64,000 nucleotides of DNA from contig JAFEVB010000009.1 in the NCBI GenBank assembly GCA_032629725.1, positions 315,001 to 379,000 of the forward strand. The letters run 5' to 3'. The notes beneath the pieces are model-generated. The model had not been told where the DNA came from. It saw only the letters and a list, made by a program, of their open reading frames with translations, and searched no databases. The translations under genes were made by a program, and so were the position numbers. Below, one piece after another: positions 34,411 to 46,541 of this stretch (position 1 is the stretch's first letter; every line of letters starts with the position of its first letter). Source of the DNA: Gremmenia infestans (taxonomy: Eukaryota > Ascomycota > Leotiomycetes > Helotiales > Hamatocanthoscyphaceae).

Positions 34411-37400
34411 ATGTTACCTGATGCTCAGTTTGCTGTCGTGAACAGCACAGGAGGATTTGATTTCACGCCCGCCTTCGAAGATGCTGTTCTACGTATCCTC
34501 CCTTCTGGCCTCTTCCTGGTTGTGGCCCTCCAGCGGCTTTTCTGGCTTGCAAGACAGCCTCGCAAAGTCGCCAAAAGCCACCAGCAAACTGTTAAGCTGG
34601 CACGTGATAAGTTCTACAACCCCGACACCACCAAGCCGTCTCATGTATTCTGCAGAGGATTCGGCTTACCCATTCCCGATTTTATGAGGAAATGCCGGCT
34701 AACTAGTCTGTTTGTTGCAGATATTGATCGGCCTCTATACGGCTCTACAACTTGCAGTCTTGTTGTACTGGGCTCTGCATCCACACCAGCGACCATTTGC
34801 TCAGTTGCATACATCAGCCGCCGTGTTGGCTTTTGTCGATGGAATTCTGCTCTTATTTCTGTCCCATGCTGAGCATGCGCGCTCGGTGCGACCATCTACT
34901 ATAATCAACGTTCATCTGCTCTTCACTTTGCTGTTCGACTGCGTTGTGGTCAGGACCCTGTGGGCCACCGATTATGACTTGACCCTCTCCGGACTCTTCA
35001 CCTCGACGGCGGCCATCAAACTCTGCGTGTTGACCTCGGAAGCTTGGGACAAGAGACCTATACTGCTGTCACAATACCGCCATCTCTCTCCAGAAGCTAC
35101 CAGTGGAATACTCGCTCGAAGTGTCTTCTGGTGGTTAAATGCGTTGTTGCAAACCGGCTTCGCTCGCTCCCTCACCGACCACGATTTATTTCCCATTCAC
35201 CACAACCTTGCAGCACGAACATTACTTCCAAAGGTAAAATCTTCGTTTGCTTCATCAAATCAGAGGAACCGTAATGCGTTGGCTTTCTCCACATTATGGG
35301 CCACAAACCTCATATTTCTGGTCGGCATCCCCCCGCGCCTTGCATTGGCAGCTTTCAAGTACACTTTGCCCTTCCTCATCTCTTGGACGACTGCTTGGAC
35401 TGCAGATCCTTCTCAGTCAGAAGATATTGGATGGGGACTGACAGGCGCATGGCTACTAGTCTTTCTTGGGCAAGCCATTTCCAATGGCTTCTATTATCAG
35501 ATGACGTATCGCTTCGTCACTTCAGTGCGTGGCAGTCTTTGCAGCTTGATCTACACAAAGACACTGGATCTCGGTAGCACGGCGCTCGACGAGTCTGTAG
35601 CGGTGTCACTCATGTCCACCGACACTGAGAGCATCTGTCAGAGCGCTGCAACCTTGCACGAGCTTTGGGCCTCGCCAATTGAGTCTGCAGTCGCCATATT
35701 TCTCCTGTACAGACAGCTTGGCCTTGCTGCTCTGGCTCCAGTCGTGGTAGGAATTATTGCCACTCTGAGTATGCTGCAGCTTGCCCAGTTCATTGGCTCA
35801 TCGAAGAAGAAATGGATGAGGGGCATTCAAACTCGAGTCGATGTTACAGCTTCTATTCTTGCATCGATGAAGGTCAGTTCTACTCCAACGGGAAGACCCC
35901 ACGACGGAAATGGTTCCTCTTCTAGATGGCTACAGTGCTGACCAATTGTTTGCAGGAGGTCAAAATGCTCGGTTTATCAGATCTTGTCACCAACATGATC
36001 CAGAACCTCCGCGTAGCGGAACTGGACTTGTCTAAGCAGTTTCGAAGACTTTTGGCGATACAAACGTTCTTTGGTGTGTACCTCGTTTATAAGCTCTTTC
36101 CATGCCGCGATTCGAACGTAGCTCCAAGATACTGCTGCTGACTGCCTCGTTCGATCAGCAATGAACACGGCGACCATTGCCCCACTGGCTACATTTGCAA
36201 CTTTTGTAATAGCATCCAAAGCCACTGGTCAACCCCTGAATACCAATTCTGCTTATACTTCACTTTCGCTGATATACCTCTTGTCGCAACCCTTGGCTGT
36301 CGTATTCCGTACGATTCCATCTGTCAGCGCTGCGCTTGCGTGTTTTTCTCGAATCCAGAATTATTTATTGTCGGAAAGTTACTGCGATTACAGAGTCGCC
36401 ACGAGCAATGATGAGAAGAACGACGTGCTTGTGACAATATCAAGAGCCACTTTTGGCTGGATCAAAGGAGAGCCGGACATACTTAAAGACGTTACCGTCA
36501 CCATCCGGAGGTCCTGCTTCACCTTTATTATTGGCCCAGTGGGCTCGGGAAAAAGCACTTTTATGCGAGCCCTCCTCGGCGAAGTCCCGCTGCGTGCGGG
36601 TGCAGTTCACGCCAACCTCGACAACATTGCGTTTGTGAGTCAGGATCCCTGGATCCAGAATCTGACGATACGTCAGAACATTCTAGGCGGTGCCAGCTTT
36701 GACGCGGACTGGTACAGCAAAGTTGTCTATGTAACCGGGCTGCAGCAAGACATTGGCGAGTTTCCAGAAGGAGATGCGACCATGGCGGGCAGCGCGGGGT
36801 TTTCATTGAGCGGCGGCCAAAAGCAGCGATTGGCTCTGGCCCGAGCTATATACTCCAAGGAAAAGACAGTTTTGTTGGACGACATCTTTGCAGGACAGGA
36901 TGGATCGACTGAAGAGCACGTCTTCCAGAACCTTTTTGCCGAGACGGGTCTCTTCCGGCAGATGAGCACCACTGTTGTCTGTGTCACGAATGCCATTCAT
37001 AGACTCGCGTATGCCGATCATGTGATTTCATTGGACATGGGCGGTCATATCGTGCACCAGGGCTCGTTTTCTCAACTGCAATCTGACACAGATTATCTGC
37101 ATGGACTAGCAGTAGAGCAAAATGGTGCCAAAGATGCGCAAAACACAGCCAAGTCATCGATGCAGCATCCTCATGAAGGTATTCCGAACATGCCCATGAC
37201 AGAACACGGTGCCGAACAGAACACAAACGGCAATGGAACACATGCCAGTCGAGTACTGGGAGAATCTGCCACATATTCGTATTATTTTAGCACCGTCCCT
37301 ATATGGCACACGTTGCTGTTCACTGCTCTCATCATCATGTATGCGGGAGGTTATCGGATGACGTCCCTCGTACTCAGTTTCTGGACAGGCACTGCGGAAG

Positions 37401-38654
37401 AAACAGGACAAGCTACCAACGACTATTTCCTCGGGTTATATGGAATGCTCACTTGCATCGCCGTCTTTGGGATCACGGGTGCAGCCTACTTTTTTCTGGT
37501 CATCATGGTACCTTTGAGCTCCGAGGTTCTCCATGCTCGTCTTTTACATTCCGTCATCAACGCCCCGGTGGCATTTTTCTCGCGCACCGACGTAGGAGTT
37601 ATCACAAATCGCTTCAGTCAGGACATGTCTGTCATTGACACTGAGCTACCCTTCGCCTTTGTGGATTTCTGCGTCAACTTTACCCTCATCATCATGTCGG
37701 TCATCCTCATGTGCGTATTCTCTGGCTATTTTGCCGCCGCGCTTGTGCCATTCGTAACCTTCTGCTGGTGTGAGTTTTGACATCCCCCCAAGCCTCCAAT
37801 GACCCTGGCATTTTTTGAGCTAACATATCCACGTGGCAAAAGTGCTGCAAAGGTTCTACGTGCGGACGTCTCGGCAAATTCGATTGTTCGATCTCGAAGC
37901 CAAGTCCCCCTTATTCACGCAGTTTCTGGACCTTCTCCGTGGTCTTTCGACAGTGAGGGCGTTCGCGTGGGGGCCGCGCTTCACCGAGCAATATTTGGAC
38001 CTTCTCGATGCCTCGCAACGCCCCTATTATCTTCTCTTTTGCATTCAGCGGTGGCTGGGCCTTGTTCTTGATCTGATGACAGCTCTCCTCGTAACCATCA
38101 TGATGGTTCTAGTTGTGAAACTGCGAGCGCAGCTGTCTGCGCAATACGTGGCCCTGGCCTTTGTGCAAATAATGTCATTCGGCCAATCACTTGCCCACGT
38201 AATTCAGGACTGGACGCAACTGGAGACGTCCTTTAGTGCCGTTGCACGCGTCAAGACGTTCTGCGAAGACACCGAGTCTGAAAACCAACCCACCGAGAAG
38301 GAGACCGTGCCCGAAAATTGGCCAGCTCATGGCCACGTCAAAATGGAGAATATTGTAGCCTCGTACAATGCAAACGGCGAGAGCGAGCCCGTACTACAGG
38401 GCGTGAGCCTCGATATTCCCGCTGGTGCCAAGGTTGGCATCTGTGGTCGCAGCGGGAGCGGCAAGAGCTCGCTCCTAGGCTGTATTCTTCGACTCCTTGA
38501 AGTCAATGCCGGCTCGCGCATCACCATCGACGAAATCGACATAAATACTTTGCCACGCCACGCTGTACGTGCCGCCGTAGCCGTCGTGCCGCAACAGCCC
38601 TTCTTTCTCAAGCACACGAGCCTCCGGGACAACCTCGTTGTTCTTCAGCACCAG

Positions 38655-38689
<35 letters not shown>

Positions 38690-39092
38690 CGACGATGAAA
38701 AGATCCTCCAAGTTTTGCGTCTACTCAAACTGGATCTTGTCGTGGATCAACTGGGTGGTCTAGATAGCCCGCTGGACGCCGACCGGCTCTCACAGGGCCA
38801 GCGCCAGCTCTTGTGCATCGCGCGAGCTATGCTGGCAAATAAGCGCATCATCCTCATTGACGAGGCCAGCAGCAACGTCGATGAGCGGTCCGAGAGGCTT
38901 ATTAGGGATGCCATGCGCGAGCAGTTTGCCAGCTGCACTGTCATTGCCATTGCGCATCGTCTCGGTGCACTCATCGACTTTGACTATGTTGCTGTCATGG
39001 GCGGTGGTCGTCTCATAGAATGGGGCAGTCCTGCTTCTCTTCTGAAACGAGATAGCGAGTTTAAGAGGCTTTGGGATCTTGGTACAAATTAG
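34411..39092 (+). CDS. Full-size ABCC (MRP-type) ABC transporter
   Basis: Five exons: 34411 to about 34599, 34721-35872, 35956-36073, 36159-37769 and 37843-39092, about 1440 residues. Later junctions are clear. The first donor is uncertain (GC at 34600, GTTAAG at 34591 or GTATTC at 34642 all keep frame). Layout: an N-terminal TMD0 of about five segments, TMD1, NBD1 with GPVGSGKST and LSGGQKQR, TMD2, NBD2 with GRSGSGKSS, LSQGQRQLL and IILIDEASSNVD. NBD1 is of the degenerate ABCC kind: Walker B ends LLDDIF (Asp for the catalytic Glu), and its H-loop reads VTNAIH where His is expected. NBD2 keeps IAHRL. A CAG run adds ten Gln in NBD2. It is expected to export drugs, conjugates or metabolites at the plasma or vacuolar membrane. 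No biosynthetic gene is beside it. Confidence 0.88.
38658..38687 (+). repeat. (CAG)10 microsatellite coding poly-Gln in NBD2
   Basis: Ten perfect CAG codons in frame, preceded by CAG AAG. The tract lies between the Q-loop region and the helical subdomain of NBD2. Confidence 0.9.
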
Positions 39093-41077
39093 ATTAGGTT
39101 GGTAGTGTTACGCAAGAATACGTCCAGAGAGCTCAAGTCAAAAGGGTTAAATTGTCTATCTCCGTAAAAGTAAAGTAAAGTAAAGAGCGTAGTAATAAAC
39201 AAGTAGAGCTCGTCCGAGCGCTGTATACATGCTAGAGTTGATTAGGCGAGCTAGGTATTATAATGCCGTAGCTCTCACCGCCTATTCACGTGTTATCCGT
39301 AAGCGAGGTGCCTGATAACGTGACAGGTAGTCAGATCAAGATGCTGTGTGTGTTTGATAGATGAAAGCCCAGACTAAGATGGGTATGCAACGGGTGTCGT
39401 TAGTACAGAATTATTCCTCAGTCAAGATTCAATCTAGTGTACACAGTATGCTGTGATAGAATCCTGGAATCATCTGGGTCTCTAACCGGATTGGTGTGTT
39501 TTTTCTACCCGCAATATTTGAAAGGGGTGAAATGGCGGTGAAATGGCGCTGATTTTACTTATCAGACGGTGTTGCTCCCGAGGTATCCTATAAGAATGTA
39601 GCCGCAGTCATGGAGTTTCCTCTTTAAATTCGGTCCTTCATACTCTTTTCGTATCTTCACTGCTATTATAACCTAGCGAGGAGCGCTGCTGACGCTTTGA
39701 CCATAAGTTATATATTATCACGGTTTTGACCGAAGGTATTAGGCAGTAGAATTGAAGGTTCACTGAGGTTGTAGCTAACATTCCTCCCTGCGTAACGCAA
39801 AGCACTCCGTGCCGCAAAATATTTATCGTAGAAGCATCTCAACCATCGTCCCCACAATATATCAACCTAGAATTATCATAATCCTCATCTTTTAAGGACC
39901 TCCTCAAGCTACTGGCATGTAACTAAAAAAATTACAGCAACCTTACTTATGCTGTTGTTCCTGCCTCTAAGCGCACCTTGAACCTCATCTGCTTCACACG
40001 CCCACAACAAGATAATCTTTTGAAATTAGAGTTCGGAGGATCTGAGCGATAGCTCAATCGTATTATACTTAATGCTATACCTAACCAGTACAAGTGTCTG
40101 CGCTACTCTAAACATGTCCAACAATGGAATGTTCTTTTACTCGATCTTTCGTAGCCTTCAGAATCGGCCCGCTTGCCAAGACTCCATACAGCCATAGGCC
40201 ATACGACCATTGTAAGTAATTATCACCGTAATGATTATGTAGGACCAGCGAGCCGTAATAGGCGATAACTTCGGATAGAGGTACTGGTTGGCGTCACGAC
40301 CTCGCACGAATTTGTGCGTTGCAGTAATCACAGGGCTAATAGAATACATAGCAGCATTTTAGGAAGGTTGTAAGGGACAGAGAAGACCTTTATGACGTGG
40401 TGTAACGAACTCGCCGATTGACCAGATTAGTGGTCCTAGCAAACGCAAAGGTGATAAGCAATGAGGAACTCGAGAGGGTACGAACAAAGCGTGTTGCGAA
40501 AGAGAACGGGCTCGCAAGAGCGAAAAGCCAAAGTGGCACGGAAAGCGAAGCACCAGAGTCAGCGACGCCCCCGGTGGTGCGTCCGTGCTTCAAGAGGTGG
40601 GAGGATCTCGAATCCTAGATCGATAATTCGATAGCACGTCTTCCTTAATGCTAAGGTCGAGACCAATTTTTGGGGTTCCCTCTCCAGCCGCCATTACCAG
40701 GTGCTTATTCCCGTTTCTAATCAAAAGATCCAGACTGAAAGATGCTCGTACAATTTTTGTTTCAAATAGGGACTATAGGCTAAGTCTAAACGGGACGTTC
40801 TCTCTTAGTTTTCGTCGCTCTTCACTAAACGCAGGACACGCTAGTATAAGGCGCTGTGAGCAGGAATGCCTAAATTGAAGTCGTAGAAACGCTAAAAACT
40901 CGAATTTAGGCTATAGACCAAAGAACTAGCAACAGAAGCATTTTTTAAGATTTTCTATTAAACCAGATAAATATAAACACTATAACTAATTAAAGATCCG
41001 AAAAAGTATATTTCTTTTAAGCTGTTTATTAGCTTTTTTTTTATCTTATATAATTTCCTTGAAAATAAGATAAACCA
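39093..41077. other. Gene-free 2-kb spacer
   Basis: No credible gene. 40940-41060 is AT-rich. A plus-strand frame at 40418-40618 is Lys/Arg/Glu-rich (NEELERVRTKRVAKENGLAR) and could be the tail of an old transposase, but this cannot be shown. Confidence 0.4.
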
Positions 41078-41760
41078 CGTCTGAAATCACCTTAATAATA
41101 TGGTCCACGTCCTTCTCCTAGATAGTATATGAAGGTGCAAGGATAATATAGTCTCTACGGACACAATCGATAGTATCTGTTCTTGGGTAGACTGTTATAT
41201 TGAATGGTAGTGAAATAGCCAAGTCGAGGATTTTTTGAGTAACCCTAAATTTAGGCTTGAAAGACTCCTTAGTACCTTTGTCTTTAACGAATTCCAGACC
41301 CTAGAAAAGACCCCGTTCCTTAATATCTCCAACATTAGGATGGTCGCCCAGCATAGCATTCAGACGTTTTTCCAGGTAGGCACCCTGTTTAGTGACATTA
41401 TCCATCAAATTACCTTCCCGTATAATTTTTTGGACTTCCAGAGCAGCAGCCGCCTGTATAGGCATGCTCTGATATGTTTAAGCGTGGACGAGCTGTCCAC
41501 TTCCTTCCTTTATCACCTTGAAAACCCTTTGGGAGAACAATACAGCAGCAATAGGTTGGTACCCTGCGCCAAGTCCCTTACCCATGGTTTGTAAATCAGG
41601 TACAACACCCTCTTCTTGCTATGCATGCAAAGTGCCAGTCTGACCCATTCCACATATGACTTCGTCGAGTATAAAAAGAGCACCGTATTTGTGACAAACA
41701 TCTCGCATTGCTTTGAGATAGCCTGGAAGTTGGTGCATCGATTATTTAAGAAGCCTTTTT
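41078..41760 (-). pseudogene. Class III (PLP) aminotransferase relic
   Basis: One uninterrupted minus-strand frame reads as the C-terminal half of a class III aminotransferase: YLKAMRDVCHKYGALFILDE, VICGMGQTGTLHA, VVPDLQTMGKGLGAGYQPIA (with the probable PLP-binding Lys), MPIQAAAALEVQKIIREGN, and VYPRTDTIDCVRRDYIILAP. Stops lie at 41621, 41480, 41303 and 41120 (first base, minus strand), all in the same frame, with no indel. Two fall where the family usually has Trp (GMGxTGTLHA-W and GLF-W-GLEF) and one where GQTYQ is common. The N-terminal half is not recoverable. The family includes acetylornithine, GABA and related aminotransferases; which one is not clear. Confidence 0.72.
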
Positions 41761-41997
41761 AAGATAATACACTCTTGAAAAGCTTTTATAGAAGATCCTA
41801 AGCATCGAGAGCATGGCTGAGGAAGGCTAATACCGCGGGAGTGAAGTGTATAAGCGAGAATATGCGATGGTCGAGTAAAAGGCGGTGTAGAATTTAAAAG
41901 GATAGGAGTATTATTAGATAAATGCCTATTTGGAATAAAAGGAGAGCTATTAAGCTGTCAGATTTGTGATAAAGGAGGCATTCTCAAGATTCAATGG

Positions 41998-42070
41998 ATT
42001 ACCTTCCCGGATAACTACCCGAATCTCCCGCCTATACAGACATGCTCTGGTAAGTTTAGGCGTGGACGAA
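41998..42070 (-). repeat. Second, diverged copy of an aminotransferase segment
   Basis: About 73 bases align with 41409-41491 inside the aminotransferase relic, sharing ATTACCTTCCCG, CATGCTCTG and the end GCGTGGACGA. This copy lacks about ten bases in the middle. It marks either a former tandem gene pair or a local duplication. Confidence 0.55.
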
Positions 42071-43905
42071 TTCCTCTTTCTAAGTATTTCTTCCACTTCA
42101 CATGACAACCTTGCACCGCCGGCACAGCACACCACATCGGGCAGCTCAAGAAGAAGCTCCCCGTCTCCTCGTGTTGGAGTTCTTCTCCAGCACTCCAATA
42201 ATATGCGTAATTCGTAAAACCTTTTGGGGAAGCTCGAAAGGTTGTTGATGTGTTTCCTCGCTATCGCAAAGGGAACAGTTCCTGTAATGCGTCGCGTTGT
42301 TGCATTCGATTCAATACAATCCCATGCAATGGATCTCGTTCAGTCGCTCGCGGTGGTGGCTTTTGATCGCGAAACGTGGTTGGACTTGCAAGTTTGAGTC
42401 TATTTGCTTGAACATATGATGACGCGCTAGTGAGGCTGTAAAAAAGAATTAGACGGTGAAATACATCGTGGGTGGATAATGAGTGCATACCGAGTTGGAT
42501 GTTTTTGTCCACGACGCCTCAGAAAGGGCGTGTGGTGCTCGCGTCTGTAGGGATTCGAGTAGTATGGTCATCGACAGAACGGCCTTCACCGACTCTCTAT
42601 CTCTCTCTCTTCCTCCTCCTACGTGCACCACCTGCACGGCACCCACGCATCAGCACCACATTTGGGATTCGGGGGCTGATGCGTGGTTGAAGAGAGAAGA
42701 AGAATGAGGGGAGATGGGGTAAGGCAAGCTTTTATCGAATGCCACCACTCGACCCCTCCATGTAAGCGTGATGCGAAGAATACCGTGCTCAGATATCCTG
42801 GTGGGTATTGACCGGCATTCATGGCGTTCCAACTTCCGAGGGGACGAATCGTTACTTTGGCCGATATTGAACTTGCGTATATGCCACTGTGTATGGTTGG
42901 ATCGGTGGACATTGAGTAGCATTGCATCGACGATGGGATTCCGGCTATTCTCATTGCCACCCGCCTTCTCTTCGAAAGATGACAGCAGCTCATCCGCCAG
43001 AAAGGCCTGATCACGGAGTCGAGGCCATTAAAGGGATCAAAGGATACAAAAATATATTTTCCTAGCAACAGCATAAGTAATGTTGGTTTGAGTCGGAATC
43101 TTCAGCCCCTACGTTCTCTTTTCATGCATACCTGACTGGTTTTTAATTTGGTTGGATGCGTAGGTTGTCACCTGCGTTGATATATCACGACTCGAATTAA
43201 GAGCGATTTCGCATATTAGTTGCTGGTCAATTTCACCGGCACGATGAATACCAGGTGGTATTGTGTTCATAATGAGGGAATAGCTCTTTTTCTTCTTCAT
43301 TGCCAACTTTCTTCCTTTGGAGTCCCGTTTTCCAGCATCATTTCATGTGACTTACGTATAAAATCAAGTGTTTTTCGGAAACTTGCGGATTCTATGCTAT
43401 GCATCTCTCTCTCCTTTCTCCTATGTTAATTCGTCCAACTTCAAATTATTTCATTTCTAATACTGTGAAGCTTGATGTTCGATGAAGCTGCTTTTCGGTC
43501 GCAGAGTGACAAGCATAGGAGTTGTGGGACATCTAAGTCAGCATTCCTCAGGCTGCATCACTCGAACTGATATACCATACGCTGTCGCTCGACTTTTGTT
43601 TCAGATGCAGAGTACGGAGCAGACTTGTAAGGTCATTTCGGCCGATTGTAGTGATCCTCCTCGCACACATACTCCCTTGTGATTGATTATAGGCGGGGTA
43701 CCGTTAAGCTTGTACTCTTTCATCTCGTCTGTGTTACGCACATGACGATGCAACTGTTTGATTGCGATTTTTATCACTATAAGCGTAAGGGTTTGACCCT
43801 TTATCTCCTCCGGACTTTTGAGAATCATATCCACACCTTCAAGGAAATCTGACACCTCAAATACATCACCTGCAGCCCTCAACCTCACCTGCTCCGAACC
43901 ACACA
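42071..43905. other. Gene-free spacer of 1.8 kb
   Basis: No frame with a family signature on either strand, and no further repeat recognised. The promoter of the secreted-protein gene lies at its right end. Confidence 0.4.
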
Positions 43906-44376
43906 ATGTACTTGAAATTCCTTGGCTGGAGTGCATTACTGCCGCTCAGCAGCCTATCCACCGTGCTGTCACATACCTCTGCCCATCCATCACCAACCTT
44001 CGTCACCCCACCAGGACCCGGCGAAAGTTCGTTGTCCCCTTAACTTCCCGCTGCCTTTTCCACTCTCCCCTTCCTTCATCGTCCCACATCAAACTAACAT
44101 GCCCAAGCATACGCAATAGGCTTCCCCCTCTGCGATATACCCGGTTACACCGTAGTCCCCGGCAACTACACGGAAACCACCGAGCAAGAATCCAACAGCA
44201 CCCTCAAATGCTGCCGCGACCAATGCCGAGCCGTCTATCCCGCTTGCCAGAGCATTGCGTTCCACAAGAGGTATACGGAGTGTTTGTTCTTCGATCAGGT
44301 GGTGGAGGATACGCAGTTGGAAATAGATATTACGAGTGAGTTTGTGCATTATGATTTGGGCTGTCATGTTAGGTAG
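43906..44376 (+). CDS. Small secreted Cys-rich protein, PAN/Apple-like
   Basis: Two exons, 43906-44026 and 44120-44376, 125 residues. The intron has a GTTCGT donor, an ACTAACATG branch region and an AATAG acceptor. The N-terminus is hydrophobic (MYLKFLGWSALLPLSSLSTV) and looks like a signal peptide. After a Pro-rich linker come FPLCDIPGYTVVPGNYTETT, LKCCRDQC, YPACQSIAFHK and YTECLFFD, the Cys spacing of a short Apple/PAN-like fold. Two NxT sites could be glycosylated. A GTGAGT at 44334 could be a further donor with an exon after 44452, so the C-terminus is provisional. Such proteins occur in fungal secretomes; no specific role can be given. Confidence 0.55.
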
Positions 44377-44759
44377 ATGGGATGGGAAAGGGTTGATTGG
44401 AATGAAGGGGGTTACCTGACACGGGGGATGACTTAACTGGGGGGTAGGCTTATTGGCTTTCCTGTGGTAGCTGTTCGTTATTAACTGTGTACCTTGGGAG
44501 TCAGGACTGTAGACGTGCTCTGATTGGGATTTAATACAAAATGAAGTTTCATCCATGAAACCGACCCGCATATATTTGAAAACCACATGGTATGTCTGCG
44601 CATATGTTATGCTTAGGAAGAATAATGAAATCGCACGGTACTTTGTCAGCTGTGAGATGCAAAAACAACTAGATAATGCATTTAGAAGCTAATGCTAACA
44701 CCCGAAGGGCATGTTTCAACCCTTATCTTGTCCTCTCTCGGCCTCAGGCCGCCACTAGA

Positions 44760-44766
44760 TATATAA
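44760..44766 (+). promoter_or_regulatory. TATA box of the MFS gene
   Basis: TATATAA, 139 bases before the ATG at 44899, followed by a C-rich leader. Confidence 0.35.
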
Positions 44767-44898
44767 CGGCAACGGCCCCTGCCCCACTTTGTACATTGCA
44801 GCCACACCTCTTTCTCCACATCGCATCCATCCTTGGGCGAATCTAACCCACATTCGCTTACATACACGTGGGTTCTACTTATACCTTGTCTTTACTTC

Positions 44899-46293
44899 AT
44901 GATCCGCGACACATCAAGAGACGGATATCCTCTATCAGATTTCATGTCGACCTTTCACGATGAGGCCGAGCAGCCTCTCATGGGCGGTGGTCCAAACCAT
45001 GACATCTCGCAAATCGAGCCCCCGAAGGCTGCTGATGGAAAGCGTGATTATCGAGCTATAGCTCGATTTGTTGGGTGTTGTGTCTCTGCTACATCACTCG
45101 GCTGGCACGATGGGTGCATAGGCGCCCTCATTCCGTACTTACAGCTCTACTACGGCGACGTTACAGACGAAAAGGTCTCCCTCGTCTTCATCGGATCATT
45201 CACGGGATACTCTCTCGCATCTCTCCTTAACGTCGCCATGAGCAGCCGCCTCGCACTTGGCCGTCTCATTATCCTCGGAGCTGTGATTCAAGCAGTGGCA
45301 TCAATGATAATCACGCTCAGGCCGCCTTTCATCGCTATCGCCGTGTGCTATGTGATGGCAGGCTTCGGTCTTGCACTCCAGGATACCCAGCTCAATACCT
45401 ATGTTGCGCGCCTCCCTGGCGCCGCCACGAAGCTGGGAATCGTGCATGCGGCGTATGGAGTTGGCGCATTGCTGTCGCCCACTATAGCTACAGTGCTCAT
45501 GCAAGCGAAACTCGCTCCTCCGCTCTTCTACTTCACCAATCTCGCTTGGTGCGTTGCGAGTGTAGCTGCGCTCTTAACGGGCTTCGGAATCAGCGGGCGC
45601 GCTTCTCTCAAAGCTCCGTCTCAGGCTACTTCTTCCGGGGAGAGAAACGAGGAGATTGCGTCTTTGAAAACTGTCGTTTCATCTCGTGCCGTGTGGGCGG
45701 CAATGCTTTTCAACAGCTTGTACTGCGGGACTGAAAGCGGCGAAGCTGGGTGGATTGTTACTTTTCTCATGAGGGAACGGGACGGAGGAGCTGCGTCTGG
45801 ATACGCTTCTTCTGCGTTCTATTGTGGTCTTACATCCAGTCGCGTGATGCTTCTGCCTGTCACAGCTTACATTACAGAGAAAAGAGCGGTGGCTTTGTAT
45901 GCGGTGATTGCTCTGGCCATGCAAGTCCTTATCTGGACCTCGCCATTATTCATTGTCGATTTCATCGCCATAGCCACATGTGGATTTGTCATGGGTCCAA
46001 TTTATCCCATCACGGTATCCCTTGTTACACAAGCTACGCCCCACGGATATCACCCCGGAGCCTTGAGTCTCTTAGCTTGCCTCGGACAGTCTGGTGGTGC
46101 CTTGTTCCCATTTATAGTAGGGTCACTTGCCGACAAGTACAGTATCAAAGTATTACAGCCGGTTCTTGTAACACTCTTCGTCCTAATGATCTTGCTCTGG
46201 CAACTGATGCCATCCCCAAAAGCGGGATTGCGCCTCGCGCCCAAAACTGCGTCAAATGAAGAAGATGTCGATTCCAACGACCATGAGAGCTAG
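44899..46293 (+). CDS. MFS transporter (Bsc6-like group)
   Basis: One exon, 464 residues from the ATG at 44899; the Met at 44944 (MSTFHDEAEQPL) is an equally good start. About twelve membrane segments follow. Signatures include GWHDGCIGALIPYLQ in the first segments, SLVFIGSFTGYSLASL, GFGLALQDTQLNTYVA, HAAYGVGALLSPTIA, YCGTESGEAGWIVTFLM and FVMGPIYPITVSL. The YGVGAL.SP pattern and the QD..LN.Y loop are typical of the fungal group often named after Bsc6. The substrate is unknown. No linked pathway genes are seen; the neighbours are a secreted protein gene and an apparently broken unknown gene. Confidence 0.82.
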   Translation: MIRDTSRDGYPLSDFMSTFHDEAEQPLMGGGPNHDISQIEPPKAADGKRDYRAIARFVGCCVSATSLGWHDGCIGALIPYLQLYYGDVTDEKVSLVFIGSFTGYSLASLLNVAMSSRLALGRLIILGAVIQAVASMIITLRPPFIAIAVCYVMAGFGLALQDTQLNTYVARLPGAATKLGIVHAAYGVGALLSPTIATVLMQAKLAPPLFYFTNLAWCVASVAALLTGFGISGRASLKAPSQATSSGERNEEIASLKTVVSSRAVWAAMLFNSLYCGTESGEAGWIVTFLMRERDGGAASGYASSAFYCGLTSSRVMLLPVTAYITEKRAVALYAVIALAMQVLIWTSPLFIVDFIAIATCGFVMGPIYPITVSLVTQATPHGYHPGALSLLACLGQSGGALFPFIVGSLADKYSIKVLQPVLVTLFVLMILLWQLMPSPKAGLRLAPKTASNEEDVDSNDHES

Positions 46294-46541
46294 ATGAAAT
46301 AATGGCCGTCACAAAGTTCTACACCAGTCCTTAATTCTTCTCGGCGGTTCAGTGGCTTTGCCTGTTAGGAATGATACATGCCCGCACGAACAACAGGAAT
46401 GGTTTGAAGACGTTGGTTTGAATTTCAGCACCTGCAACGCGAGTACATACAACGCCGTCCTCGTAGGGTTTTGACATATTGGCAGCAGATTATCTTCGAG
46501 ATCGGAACTTGGCTCCAGACACGCTTGTTTCGAATCCAAAG

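Noticed and set aside
36105..36125. GATTCGAACG, resembling a tRNA T-loop on the minus strand
   Set aside because: It lies in a spliced intron of the ABC gene and has no stems around it.
40418..40618. Possible transposase C-terminus (Lys/Arg/Glu-rich frame)
   Set aside because: Only composition suggests it; no DDE motif, helix-turn-helix or terminal inverted repeats nearby.
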